Numbered from the stretch's first letter, positions 17,533 through 25,895 are shown. The stretch: 64,000 nucleotides of DNA from Flammeovirga sp. EKP202 (GCF_014534745.1 NZ_JACVVP010000002.1:186001-250000), one strand, 5' to 3'. Notes: generated from the letters alone by a model not told the origin. Numbers and translations: made by a program.

Positions 17533-18939
17533 ATGGACCAACAAAAGATTTTTTCAACATTAGAACGTATTCTAGAAAGTGAAGTGTTTGTTTCTTCTTT
17601 TAGAGCAAAAGCACTGCTTAAATATCTAGTAGATAACAGTGATAAAGGTGAAGAAAGTGATTTTTCTTCTTATACTATTGCATTAGATGTTTTTGATAGA
17701 GATCAAGACTTTGACCCTTCTTTGGATCCAATTGTTCGCGTACAAATGGGCCGATTAAGGGTGTTGTTGTCTAAATACTATTTACAAGAAGGAAGTAATG
17801 AGGATATTATCATCACTATTCCTAGAGGAAGCTACAAACCTCGATTTTCTGAAAATGAAGTAATCAAATCACCTAACTCACCAGAGAAAAAACAAACTAC
17901 AAATAGCTCTTTTCCAATAGTTCATGTTTCACCTTTATCAATCCTAAAGAATGATGTAGAACAAACCTCAAATTATTTCAAAGAAGTACTTTTTTCAAGG
18001 TTGCTCCGAACAGGTTTTTTCAAACTTACAGATAAGAATGATGCTGATTTTTACATCTCCTATTTTATGAACGAACATCAATTCGGGATAAATATTAAGG
18101 ATAAAAACCAAAAAGGGATCATCACCAATACTTTTGATATTGATGAGAATAACAATACTATAGAGAAGTTATTATTGTTTGCACAGACGTATCTTGATGG
18201 ACCCTACGGTACATTAAAAGAAGAAATAGAAACCTTAGAGGGATTCAACTGGATTAAAAAGTTTATGGACTTTGAGAACATCATCCTTGAGAAAGGTTGG
18301 TTGGAGTACGTAGGAGATCTTATAAATCGCTTAGAAAAAGTATTAGCCACTACAAAGAATTCGTTCATCGCTTCTGTTCTTGTAAAATATTATCACATTG
18401 ATTTTCAATACAACCTTCTGAATTTCCCTAAAGGATTAGAAAGAGCTGACGAGCTATATGCTATTTATAATAAAGAAACATCTGACTTTTTGGTGGAGAA
18501 TATCTGGCGTAAAATTTATCAAGCAGATTATAAAGGAGCTTCTAAAGTATTGAATAAATTAAAAGCAATTCAAGGAAAGCATTTTGAGACATTAGTACAA
18601 GAGATGTTATTGGCAGGCTATTTTGGTGATGAGAAGACATTTTTTGAGTTGAAGAATAAACTGTTAGCATTTACAGAACAGCTTCCTTCTGTATGTTCTT
18701 CGGTAGAGGCCTTTCTGATTTTATTAAATGGAGAAAAAGCTTCAGTTGAACTATTAAAGAAACTAGAAGAACATCTGTTTTTCTTTAATTTATTTCTATT
18801 GAGTAAACTTAGCAAGACAGATGATTTAAAAGAAAAATATTCTAGTTCCTTACTAGAATCAGTACCTACTTTTAAAGATGATCCTATAAAATTGCTTTCA
18901 TTATGGGGACATCCTGATTTAATAAAGAAAATAATTTAA
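17533..18939 (+). CDS. Putative regulator with N-terminal winged-helix-like domain
   Basis: 468 aa, cytoplasmic (no signal). Residues 1-110 match the domain found at the N-terminus of many adenylate-cyclase-like and TPR regulators: FRAKALLKYLV, YTIALDVFDRDQDFDPSLDPIVRVQMGRLR, LSKYY, IITIPRGSYKPRF. I take this as a DNA-binding winged-helix domain. The remaining ~350 residues are helical and TPR-like (LERADELYAIY; LVQEMLLAGYFGDEKTFFELKNKL) without an enzyme motif. It is the only regulator-like gene in the right island and therefore a candidate for the activator of the island promoters. Confidence 0.7.
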   Translation: MDQQKIFSTLERILESEVFVSSFRAKALLKYLVDNSDKGEESDFSSYTIALDVFDRDQDFDPSLDPIVRVQMGRLRVLLSKYYLQEGSNEDIIITIPRGSYKPRFSENEVIKSPNSPEKKQTTNSSFPIVHVSPLSILKNDVEQTSNYFKEVLFSRLLRTGFFKLTDKNDADFYISYFMNEHQFGINIKDKNQKGIITNTFDIDENNNTIEKLLLFAQTYLDGPYGTLKEEIETLEGFNWIKKFMDFENIILEKGWLEYVGDLINRLEKVLATTKNSFIASVLVKYYHIDFQYNLLNFPKGLERADELYAIYNKETSDFLVENIWRKIYQADYKGASKVLNKLKAIQGKHFETLVQEMLLAGYFGDEKTFFELKNKLLAFTEQLPSVCSSVEAFLILLNGEKASVELLKKLEEHLFFFNLFLLSKLSKTDDLKEKYSSSLLESVPTFKDDPIKLLSLWGHPDLIKKII

Positions 18940-18944
18940 AAAAC

Positions 18945-18977
18945 AACCTGCTATTGAACAAGATTCAATGGCAGGTT
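18945..18977. terminator. Bidirectional terminator
   Basis: Hairpin AACCTGCTATTGAA / TTCAATGGCAGGTT (one mismatch, 5-base loop) between the converging genes ending at 18939 and 18990. Confidence 0.85.
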
Positions 18978-18989
18978 ATTGTAAGTTTA

Positions 18990-19391
18990 TTATAAGATTG
19001 GAAGTTCAGGTTGTAGACCATTAGGGTCACCATCACATGGATTATTAAACTCAATTTTAGTTCCTTGTAGATTGACCGCTTCCCTTAATTCTTTAATATT
19101 TTCTACATCACTACAATTTCTAACTATAGCATAAAACTCTAAATCATACAATCCATCAGGTCTTCCGAATGCCATACAGAAATGTTGTTCTTCATTCTCT
19201 CCTATAAATAGTAAATTTAAATTATTGTTATCTAATTTATCTACTCTGTAAATATTTTGAGCTTCATTTCTATAGTAAGCTCCTTGTTCAAAGACTGGGT
19301 ATGAAGGCCTAGGTTCTTCACGTCTATTTTTTGAACAAGAGAACAAACCCATGAAAATTGTAATGACGAAGATAATTTTAAACGCTTTCAT
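18990..19391 (-). CDS. Small lipoprotein, unknown
   Basis: 133 aa from the ATG at 19391, chosen because it gives a normal lipoprotein signal MKAFKIIFVITIFMGLFSC; the longer frame from 19442 would add a meaningless N-terminus and overlap the upstream gene. The lipobox is GLFSC. The mature part has Cys residues in EEQHFCMAF, VRNCSD and NPCDGDP and no family I recognise. It starts 28 bp after the serine hydrolase stop, so it is in that operon. Confidence 0.75.
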   Translation of the reverse strand: MKAFKIIFVITIFMGLFSCSKNRREEPRPSYPVFEQGAYYRNEAQNIYRVDKLDNNNLNLLFIGENEEQHFCMAFGRPDGLYDLEFYAIVRNCSDVENIKELREAVNLQGTKIEFNNPCDGDPNGLQPELPIL

Positions 19392-19419
19392 AATTATTTT
19401 GTTTATTAAGATTGATAAA

Positions 19420-20673
19420 TTATTTAGATACATTTTGTTCATCTGCTCTTAGATTTTTAATGATGCCGAGTGCCATCGATTTTGTAGTGTAATATTTATC
19501 TAACTCAGCATTTACAGCCCAGTCTTGAAGGAATATTACAGATATACCAGACGACAAATCGCTAAAGCCTAATTGACCATAAGACCCACTTGAATAGATG
19601 ATTTTTTCATTATTGATATAATAACTTTGAGAACCGTAAGTGATATCGTCCCCTAATAGCTTCCCTATTTCATTTTTGCCAATTAGGTTTTTTCTTTCAT
19701 CTGTTACAGAGGTGTAGTAACTATGTGGGGCGTTCCCTTGAGCAATCCATTGATGGAATAAAGCAAAATCTCTTGCAGAAATACTAATACCATAACAGCC
19801 TGCAGCATTCCCGTTTTTAGTTACAGCGATTGAACCATCTTGATTTGCACCAAATTCCTTGAATAAACCACTAAGTAATTCGTTAAAAGGAAGCTTTGTT
19901 ACTACCTGACATAAATACACCAATGCGTCAGTGTTTTTATCTGTATAGTTAAATTCTGTACCTGCCGTAGCTATTGTTTCAGATTGAGCTATCACCTCAA
20001 TATTACCCTGAGGATTACCTTCTTGAAGACCAATTTCAACTTCATACTTTTGGCCATCAGCACCTTCTGTATGTAAATCCAATAACGTTGGTAAACCACT
20101 AGTCATATCGAGTACTTGTTGTACTGTTGCTTTGCCAATAGGTGTCCCTTTGAACTCTTGGATATAGAAATCCATTCGTTCTTCAGGGTTAATTTGTTTA
20201 TTATCTATCAACTGATGAGTGATCACTCCAACAAACGTTTTAGAGGCCGATTGTAGTAAATTGGTTTGATCTACAGTAAATCCATTATCATAATATTCTG
20301 CAAGGATTGTATTGTTTTTCATAATCACAAACCCTTTTACCTGATTGGCTTGTAAACGTTCAATGTAAGTATGTGATGAATCAAAAGAGGTGTTTAAATT
20401 ATATTTATAATCTAAAGTGATTTCTATTGGAAGTTGAGATTTCGACACTGGGGCGGTTCCAATAGTTGAGTATTTATCCCAATTAGCACTTACATAGCTA
20501 TTATAAGGCCATTGTTGCATATTCTGTGGTGTGATATCTTGAATAGAATATGCCCTATGAAAATCTTGAACATCATATCCACTACCAAATGCAGAAGGAG
20601 TATTTTGAGCAAAAAGATTCGAATATCCTAAAATTATAAGTATTCCTGTTGTTAATGCTGATATTACTTTCAT
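19420..20673 (-). CDS. Secreted beta-lactamase-fold serine hydrolase
   Basis: 417 aa with a signal peptide (ILGYSNLFAQ). It belongs to the class C beta-lactamase/esterase/DD-peptidase family (PF00144): the S-x-x-K motif is S142-A-S-K145 in LLQSASKTFVG, and the second motif is Y-T-D in FNYTDKNTDALVYL. Members include EstB-type esterases, D-aminopeptidases and 6-aminohexanoate-dimer hydrolases, so true beta-lactamase activity should not be assumed. It is driven by an island-type promoter at 20711 and sits in the same island as a C45 acyltransferase-type enzyme that can also act on amide bonds. Confidence 0.85.
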   Translation of the reverse strand: MKVISALTTGILIILGYSNLFAQNTPSAFGSGYDVQDFHRAYSIQDITPQNMQQWPYNSYVSANWDKYSTIGTAPVSKSQLPIEITLDYKYNLNTSFDSSHTYIERLQANQVKGFVIMKNNTILAEYYDNGFTVDQTNLLQSASKTFVGVITHQLIDNKQINPEERMDFYIQEFKGTPIGKATVQQVLDMTSGLPTLLDLHTEGADGQKYEVEIGLQEGNPQGNIEVIAQSETIATAGTEFNYTDKNTDALVYLCQVVTKLPFNELLSGLFKEFGANQDGSIAVTKNGNAAGCYGISISARDFALFHQWIAQGNAPHSYYTSVTDERKNLIGKNEIGKLLGDDITYGSQSYYINNEKIIYSSGSYGQLGFSDLSSGISVIFLQDWAVNAELDKYYTTKSMALGIIKNLRADEQNVSK

Positions 20674-20710
20674 TGTATTATAATTTATATTTTGGTAAAT
20701 GATTACAATA

Positions 20711-20765
20711 CAAATGTGCTTAAAAAGTATAGGAGATATAAGTAACGGGGAGTAACGGGGAGTTA
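20711..20765 (-). promoter_or_regulatory. Regulated promoter of the serine hydrolase operon
   Basis: Gene strand: -7 box CACATTTG (20711-20718), 18 bp upstream of it GTTACTTATA (plus-strand 20737-20746), then two 10-bp direct repeats CCCCGTTACT on the gene strand (plus-strand 20741-20760). The helical-turn spacing of the repeats suggests side-by-side protein binding, similar in style to LytTR regulator sites. Confidence 0.7.
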
Positions 20766-20819
20766 TGTGATCATCATTTATTTTTTGGGAAAATAAATCA
20801 GAAACCTCAAAAAAACTTT

Positions 20820-20848
20820 AAGGTCAACACTCTAAGAATGTTGACCTT
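20820..20848 (-). terminator. Terminator after the 20883 gene
   Basis: Perfect 10-bp stem AAGGTCAACA / TGTTGACCTT followed on the minus strand by a T-rich run. Confidence 0.85.
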
Positions 20849-20882
20849 GTTGACAAAAAAATCAAATTATTGTTTTGATCAT

Positions 20883-21587
20883 TTATAAGAAAATAGAAAT
20901 TCCTGTTCTTATAGTATTACCATAATGTTGTGATGTTGTCACTGTTGTAGTCCATTGTAAATTTTTACTGATCGTTACATAAGATCCTAATTCAAAAGAT
21001 AAGTCTGTTTGAGAGTGGCGGAAATCTGGTAGTTGTATTGCCGGATTAGCCCTTAGAAAAAACTTATCATTAATTTGAATTGGGGTAACTACCTGAAAAC
21101 TTATACCATGCTGTACAGCACCTTGAAAGTTTGATCTATACTGATAAGAGATGATTGGAAAGAACTGAACTTTCTCCCAGGCCATTACACCTAACAATAC
21201 ACCCGGACTAATCATCCACATATCATCATTAGTATCAGGAGCAATGACATCAACACTTGCTCCCCAAGTTCCCATGACCCGATCATATTGTTTATTCACA
21301 ACATGAAATACTCTCAGTCGGGCATTCTCAATATTTACTTTACCTGAGTTATTATCATACATAACAGGTAGTTCTCCTACAATCATTGTTTTACCATCTG
21401 CCGAAGCTTTATCAATTGAGAACCTCATTCCTACACTACTCTCTGATATTTCACCTTCAGCCATCACCGAAGTATAAAGATTAGTAGGTTTAGCATTATC
21501 AATTTCAGGAGTGGTATCTTGTGCTGTTACAGCAAATGATTTTATACATAAGATGGCTATAACAATAGGTATAAATATTTTTTTCAT
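20883..21587 (-). CDS. Outer-membrane beta-barrel-like protein, paralog 2
   Basis: 234 aa with a signal peptide ending in VTAQ. The mature part starts with NAKPTNLYTSV and is strand-rich with a terminal TGISIFL, resembling the 16637 product along its length. It starts 38 bp after the C45-type gene and is probably co-transcribed with it. A passive outer-membrane channel or surface protein is plausible; no substrate can be inferred. Confidence 0.75.
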   Translation of the reverse strand: MKKIFIPIVIAILCIKSFAVTAQDTTPEIDNAKPTNLYTSVMAEGEISESSVGMRFSIDKASADGKTMIVGELPVMYDNNSGKVNIENARLRVFHVVNKQYDRVMGTWGASVDVIAPDTNDDMWMISPGVLLGVMAWEKVQFFPIISYQYRSNFQGAVQHGISFQVVTPIQINDKFFLRANPAIQLPDFRHSQTDLSFELGSYVTISKNLQWTTTVTTSQHYGNTIRTGISIFL

Positions 21588-21625
21588 GACAATATATAAT
21601 AGGTTTGTTTGTTGTATAGATTGAA

Positions 21626-22774
21626 TTACTTAGAAACCGTATTACTCTTTAAATTGATCTTCGTGTAATCCACAAACCTAGGGTTGTCTGGCGTGATATA
21701 AGCAACTCCATTTACAACATCAAAAATCATTGTTTGCACAGTTACAAATGTTGATTCTGGAGCATCTTTAGAGATATTAATTGGACGAACACTAAATAAA
21801 TGTTGCATCGATTTTACAGAAAGTTCAGGTGTATATTCTAAAAATAAACCTGCAGCATCTTCTCTTGCAAAAGTATTAGCGGTAAAACTGTTAGCCGTGT
21901 AAATATCAAATTTTTCTAAAATTGCATCTTTTGTGACTTGTGTGTGATTAGCACTATAACTGCCTCTTTCATTGTGGTTAGCTACTTCAAGTCTATCTGA
22001 GAAAACTCTAACTGCAAAATGATTACCTTGGTCATCTGCAACAGTAAAATTAATAGGAGAAGGAGTAGCATACCCTTCTATTTTTTCCAAAAATTCTTTT
22101 GCGGATTTACATTGTACAGCCATGGCAAATACTGCATCCGTTGAAACTATATTGTCTTTACCTAAAGTATTACCTGATTCTATATCTATAATTGTATTTA
22201 AAACTATTCCCACATGTTCTCCCATACCTTGAAAATGTGCTCCATCTGTAGGAATAAATAAAGAATTTTTCGTCCTAATCATTACCGTTGGTGCTCCTTT
22301 AAGGAAATCAATCCCCATGTCATTATTTTGGCCAACAATTCCATTATTAAAAGCCATAGAGGTACATCCTTTTAAAGCTTTTTTAATCTTGGTCTTACCA
22401 TATTCAGACACTTCAACATCCACATAACTTGCTTCAGCAAACAATTGAACAACATCTACTCCTCTTATTTCTGCTTGTTTTTCCATCATTGCCACATATT
22501 CAGGAGCTATTTTACGGTTATTTTCTACCACATGAGCATATTGTTTTAAAACCTCAGAAGGAACAGTATCTCTATCAATCTTAGAAAGATATTCTGCTAA
22601 CTGATAATCGGACTTATCTGTAAAATCAAGAACTTCTACTTTTGTCTGTACTGGCTGACGTTGTGCATTAAAGTAATCTAAATTATCTCCGGCTACTTGA
22701 GCATTTGAATATTTAATTCCAGTTAATAACATTAAGAATAAGAACGCTAAGAATAAATTATATTTTTTCATCAC
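21626..22774 (-). CDS. C45-type autoproteolytic acyltransferase/hydrolase
   Basis: 382 aa with a signal peptide (GIKYSNAQ). The segment KGCTSMAFNNGIVGQNNDMGID matches the Ntn-hydrolase core of the acyl-CoA:6-aminopenicillanate acyltransferase family (PF03417, peptidase C45). Cys137 would become the N-terminal nucleophile after self-cleavage between Gly136 and Cys137. Downstream, FAMAVQCKSAKEFLEKIEG and NFTVADDQGNHFAVRVFSDR also fit this fold. Family members form or break amide bonds of small molecules; the substrate is unknown. Export is noteworthy because the acyl-CoA substrate of the type member would not be available there, so hydrolase activity is more likely. Confidence 0.8.
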   Translation of the reverse strand: MMKKYNLFLAFLFLMLLTGIKYSNAQVAGDNLDYFNAQRQPVQTKVEVLDFTDKSDYQLAEYLSKIDRDTVPSEVLKQYAHVVENNRKIAPEYVAMMEKQAEIRGVDVVQLFAEASYVDVEVSEYGKTKIKKALKGCTSMAFNNGIVGQNNDMGIDFLKGAPTVMIRTKNSLFIPTDGAHFQGMGEHVGIVLNTIIDIESGNTLGKDNIVSTDAVFAMAVQCKSAKEFLEKIEGYATPSPINFTVADDQGNHFAVRVFSDRLEVANHNERGSYSANHTQVTKDAILEKFDIYTANSFTANTFAREDAAGLFLEYTPELSVKSMQHLFSVRPINISKDAPESTFVTVQTMIFDVVNGVAYITPDNPRFVDYTKINLKSNTVSK

Positions 22775-22856
22775 TTGTATATTTTCTATGGTTGAATTTG
22801 AATGAAATAAAGATTACAATGGTTTGATTAAGGCAACCCAAAGTGAAAAACCTATT

Positions 22857-22901
22857 TAATCATCATCAGTATAAATTATTTTGCGAACTGATACTGATTA
22901 A
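22857..22901 (-). terminator. Weak hairpin between lipoprotein 2 and the C45-type gene
   Basis: Imperfect stem TTAATCATCATCAGT / ACTGATACTGATTAA, homologous to the perfect hairpin at 16065. It may allow partial read-through into the C45-type gene, which has no island-type promoter of its own. Confidence 0.55.
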
Positions 22902-22923
22902 AAACCTTGGTTAATTGAATAGA

Positions 22924-23232
22924 TTAATCACAATCTCTTTCCCAATGCTGATCATCATGATCCCACTCCCAGTGACAACCAATTGGAAGCCTTTCTGAAG
23001 GAGGATTATTTCTATCATATCTTCCTCCTGAATATCTACCATCACATTCTCTTTCCCACTCGCGATCATCATGATCCCATTTCCAATAGCAACCATTAGG
23101 CAATGAAGATGATGGTTTAGGAGGTCTTTCATAGTAGTCATCATGATCATCTCCACATGAAACGAATAATGAACTCATTGATAAAGCTAACATGAATAAT
23201 AAATTGCGAGATAACTGTTTTGTGTTTTTCAT
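22924..23232 (-). CDS. Small lipoprotein with tandem CHWEWDHDD repeats, paralog 2
   Basis: 102 aa. Lipobox SLFVSCGDD. The second half is identical in sequence to the paralog at 16133 (linker GRYSGGRYDRNNPPSERLPIG plus the second repeat), whereas the first repeat has drifted (CYWKWDHDDREWERECD). The upstream ~105 bp are also almost identical to those of the paralog. It is the first gene downstream of att copy C within the right island. Confidence 0.85.
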   Translation of the reverse strand: MKNTKQLSRNLLFMLALSMSSLFVSCGDDHDDYYERPPKPSSSLPNGCYWKWDHDDREWERECDGRYSGGRYDRNNPPSERLPIGCHWEWDHDDQHWERDCD

Positions 23233-23261
23233 TTTTGTATAATTTTAAATTGATAACGATA

Positions 23262-23327
23262 CAAAGATGAAGGGTTTCGAACTCCCATATAAGTAACTTA
23301 CTGTAACGAGGGGTTACGTAACTTATA
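23262..23327 (-). promoter_or_regulatory. Regulated promoter of lipoprotein paralog 2
   Basis: Gene-strand -7 box CATCTTTG (23262-23269), 18 bp, then GTTACTTATA (23288-23297) as the proximal end of an inverted repeat to 23327. The sequence matches the promoter at 16471-16536 except for one or two bases. Confidence 0.7.
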
Positions 23328-23396
23328 AGTACTAAGACAAAATTATATAAGACTAATTCCTATTATTTTTTCTCATTAGGTAAACTAGAAAGTACA

Positions 23397-23422
23397 AAAA
23401 AAGAGGGCAAAAACCCTCTTTT
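23397..23422 (-). terminator. Terminator downstream of mnmE
   Basis: AAAAGAGGG / CCCTCTTTT hairpin with A/T runs on both sides, 30 bp after the mnmE stop. Confidence 0.9.
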
Positions 23423-23451
23423 CAATATCCTTAAAGCTATAAATTCTGTAC

Positions 23452-23469
23452 CTACTTGCCGATACAGAA
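23452..23469 (-). repeat. att copy C: the 3' end of mnmE
   Basis: Plus strand CTACTTGCCGATACAGAA, the last six codons (F-C-I-G-K-stop) of the intact mnmE gene. This is the chromosomal attachment site from which copies A and B are inferred to derive. Confidence 0.85.
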
Positions 23470-24831
23470 CTTACTAAAAATATTCTCCAACAAATCATCC
23501 GTAGTTACCTCACCAGTGATCTCACCCAAATGATGCAATGACGTACGAATATCTAATGCCAAGAAATCTCCAGTCATACCCATTTCGACTCCGTTGATTA
23601 CATCGTCTAATGCTTTCATGGTTTCGCGGAGTGATTGATAGTGACGGGCGTTGGTGACCATTGTATTTCCTGATTGTACTTTATCAAGATTAACGAGATG
23701 TAGTGCACGCTCTTTTAACTCTTCAACTCCTGTGCCTTTATCGGCTGAAATTTCTAAAAGATGCTCTGAGAATTCTTTGAATTCTGCTGATAAACCGTTT
23801 TCTAATTGATCTAGTTTGTTAGCGACAAGAATATAGGGTACACCTAATTGTTCTAGGGCTTCAACTTCTGCTTTTACGTCTTCGAAAGTGGAAGTGGCTG
23901 CATCAAACATATACATGATCAATGAAGCCTTTTTCATTTTTTCGTAAGAACGTTGTACACCGATAGCCTCTACTCTATCTTGTGTTTCGCGAAGCCCTGC
24001 CGTATCTACAAAACGGAAGGTTACGCCACCGATATTGATTTCATCTTCGATAAAGTCACGAGTGGTACCTGCTACGTCTGATACGATTGCTTTTTCTTCA
24101 TTCAGAAGGGCGTTCAATAGTGTTGATTTTCCGGCATTGGGTTTACCTGCAATAACGGTGGGAACACCATTTTTCAGCACGTTACCCATAGAGAAGGAAT
24201 CGATCAAGGCTTTGATTACGCGTTTTAATTCGTTGATCAAATCGACTAACTCATCTCTTGAAGCAAATTCCACATCTTCTTCTGAGAAATCTAATTCCAA
24301 TTCGATCATGGATGCGAAGTGGATCAGCTTTTCGCGAAGTGCTTTGATATCTTTTGAAAAACCTCCACGCATTTGTTGCATAGCGGCGTCTCTTGAAGCA
24401 TGTGAATCGGCGGCGATCAAATCAGCTACGGCTTCTGCTTGTGCTAAGTCGAGTTTTCCATTGGCAAATGCACGTTGGGTAAACTCTCCTGCTTTGGCGT
24501 AGCGGGCTCCTGTTTTCATAAAAAGCTGGAGCAATTGATCGACGATAAACTGAGAACCGTGACATGAAACTTCCACGGTATTCTCTCCTGTATATGACTT
24601 AGGCCCATAGAAAATAGTCGCCAATACTTCATCTACAATAGTTCCATCCTCTTCACGGATAGTACCAAAATGTGCCGTATGACCTTCTTGTTTTTCTAGG
24701 TTTTTCCCTTTGAAAACTTTGTTTACAATTTTAATGGCATCAGGTCCTGACAAACGAATGACATGGATGGCTGACTGCCCTGGTACTGTTGCTAAGGCAA
24801 CAATTGTATCTAATTCTAACGTATTATGCAT
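23452..24831 (-). CDS. mnmE: tRNA uridine-5-carboxymethylaminomethyl(34) GTPase MnmE
   Basis: 459 aa, full length. It has the N-terminal formyl-tetrahydrofolate-binding domain (ALATVPGQSAIHVIRLSG), then the G domain with G1 GKPNAGKS (about 224-231), G2 DVAGTTRDF, G3 DTAGLRE and G4 NKLD, and the invariant C-terminal FCIGK whose cysteine is needed for modification. With MnmG it installs the cmnm5 modification at wobble U34. Its 3' end is the integration site of the neighbouring islands, which reconstitute the coding end so the gene remains functional. Confidence 0.97.
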   Translation of the reverse strand: MHNTLELDTIVALATVPGQSAIHVIRLSGPDAIKIVNKVFKGKNLEKQEGHTAHFGTIREEDGTIVDEVLATIFYGPKSYTGENTVEVSCHGSQFIVDQLLQLFMKTGARYAKAGEFTQRAFANGKLDLAQAEAVADLIAADSHASRDAAMQQMRGGFSKDIKALREKLIHFASMIELELDFSEEDVEFASRDELVDLINELKRVIKALIDSFSMGNVLKNGVPTVIAGKPNAGKSTLLNALLNEEKAIVSDVAGTTRDFIEDEINIGGVTFRFVDTAGLRETQDRVEAIGVQRSYEKMKKASLIMYMFDAATSTFEDVKAEVEALEQLGVPYILVANKLDQLENGLSAEFKEFSEHLLEISADKGTGVEELKERALHLVNLDKVQSGNTMVTNARHYQSLRETMKALDDVINGVEMGMTGDFLALDIRTSLHHLGEITGEVTTDDLLENIFSKFCIGK

Positions 24832-24853
24832 TAGGTTGATATTAAATTCAGTG

Positions 24854-24861
24854 CAAAGATA
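24854..24861 (-). promoter_or_regulatory. Predicted -7 box of mnmE
   Basis: Minus strand reads TATCTTTG, a perfect TAnnTTTG match, 22 bp upstream of the mnmE start codon. Confidence 0.6.
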
Positions 24862-24916
24862 CAGTTAATTTTTTTAAGGTCATTTTTATTCAAAGTCATT
24901 CGTATTCTACCAATAA

Positions 24917-24955
24917 AAAAGTGGTAAAACTATATCAAATAGCTTTACCACTTTT
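24917..24955 (-). terminator. Terminator of the DJ-1/PfpI gene
   Basis: 12-bp perfect stem AAAAGTGGTAAA / TTTACCACTTTT, 50 bp after the stop of the 25006 gene. Confidence 0.9.
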
Positions 24956-25005
24956 AAATATTTGTTGAATTTATTCTTTTGACCTAGAATCTAATACACT
25001 TGAAA

Positions 25006-25800
25006 TTAGTTCAATTGCTTCAATAATTTTTCAGCTACTAACTCTGATGAAGCAGGATTTTGACCTGTGATGATCAATCCGTCTTCTACTGCATACGCTG
25101 ACCAGTCTGCACCTTTTGAGTAAGTACCTCCATTTTCTTGTAACATATCTTCTACTAAGAAAGGAACGATGTCAGTCAATTGGATAGCCGCCTCCTCAGT
25201 GTTAGAGAAACCTGTTACTTTTTTACCTTTCACCAATGGAGCACCATCTTTTGCTTTTACATTTTTGAAAATAGCCGGCGCGTGACACACTGCAGAAACA
25301 GGCTTACCTGAATTGTAAAAGTCTTGAATCAATGCAATTGAATTCTCATCTGTTGCCAAATCCCACAATGGACCGTGACCACCTGGATAGAATACTGCAT
25401 CATAATCAGCCGCATTGACTGTAGATAATTTTAAAGTATTCGCCATTTGAGCTTTCGCTTCCTCATCTGCTTTAAAACGAACTGTTGATGGAGTTTGAGC
25501 ATCTTTGGCATCACTTTTTGGATCAAATGGAGGTTGTCCGCCTTTCGGTGAAGCTAATGTAATTTCAACGCCTTTATCTTTTAGGAAGTAATAAGGAGTC
25601 GCAAACTCTTCAATCCAGAAACCTGTTTTTTCTCCTGAACCACCTAATTGATCATGACTGGTTAAAACGAATAAAACCTTTTTTACAGCTTTCGTTTCAC
25701 TCTTTGTTTCTTTTGATGATTGAGAAGAATTGTCTGCTCCACATGAAGCAAAAATTAAAGTCGATAATAAACCGATTAAGAAGTTTTTAATATTGATCAT
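25006..25800 (-). CDS. DJ-1/PfpI family lipoprotein (Hsp31-like)
   Basis: 264 aa from the ATG at 25800, chosen because it gives the lipoprotein signal MINIKNFLIGLLSTLIFASC; the longer frame adds a hydrophilic leader. The DJ-1/PfpI fold is clear: LFVLTSHDQLGGSGEKTGFW, the elbow cysteine in VSAVCHAPAIF, and ITGQNPASS near the end. Relatives are glyoxalase III-like deglycases or chaperones. The lipid anchor would place it in the envelope, which is unusual for the family though seen in Bacteroidota. It lies 95 bp downstream of a Crp/Fnr-type regulator on the same strand. Confidence 0.88.
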   Translation of the reverse strand: MINIKNFLIGLLSTLIFASCGADNSSQSSKETKSETKAVKKVLFVLTSHDQLGGSGEKTGFWIEEFATPYYFLKDKGVEITLASPKGGQPPFDPKSDAKDAQTPSTVRFKADEEAKAQMANTLKLSTVNAADYDAVFYPGGHGPLWDLATDENSIALIQDFYNSGKPVSAVCHAPAIFKNVKAKDGAPLVKGKKVTGFSNTEEAAIQLTDIVPFLVEDMLQENGGTYSKGADWSAYAVEDGLIITGQNPASSELVAEKLLKQLN

Positions 25801-25895
25801 AACTGTTTTATTTTTTGATGATGCAAAGCTCAAAAAAATAATTCAGTGAAAAAATTGATCTATGATAAGAAAAGACGAAAGGTCAAATAAAGCAA

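Noticed and set aside
19420-20673. True antibiotic-resistance beta-lactamase
   Set aside because: Only the general S-x-x-K and Y-T-D motifs are seen; the family is dominated by esterases and peptidases, so resistance cannot be claimed.
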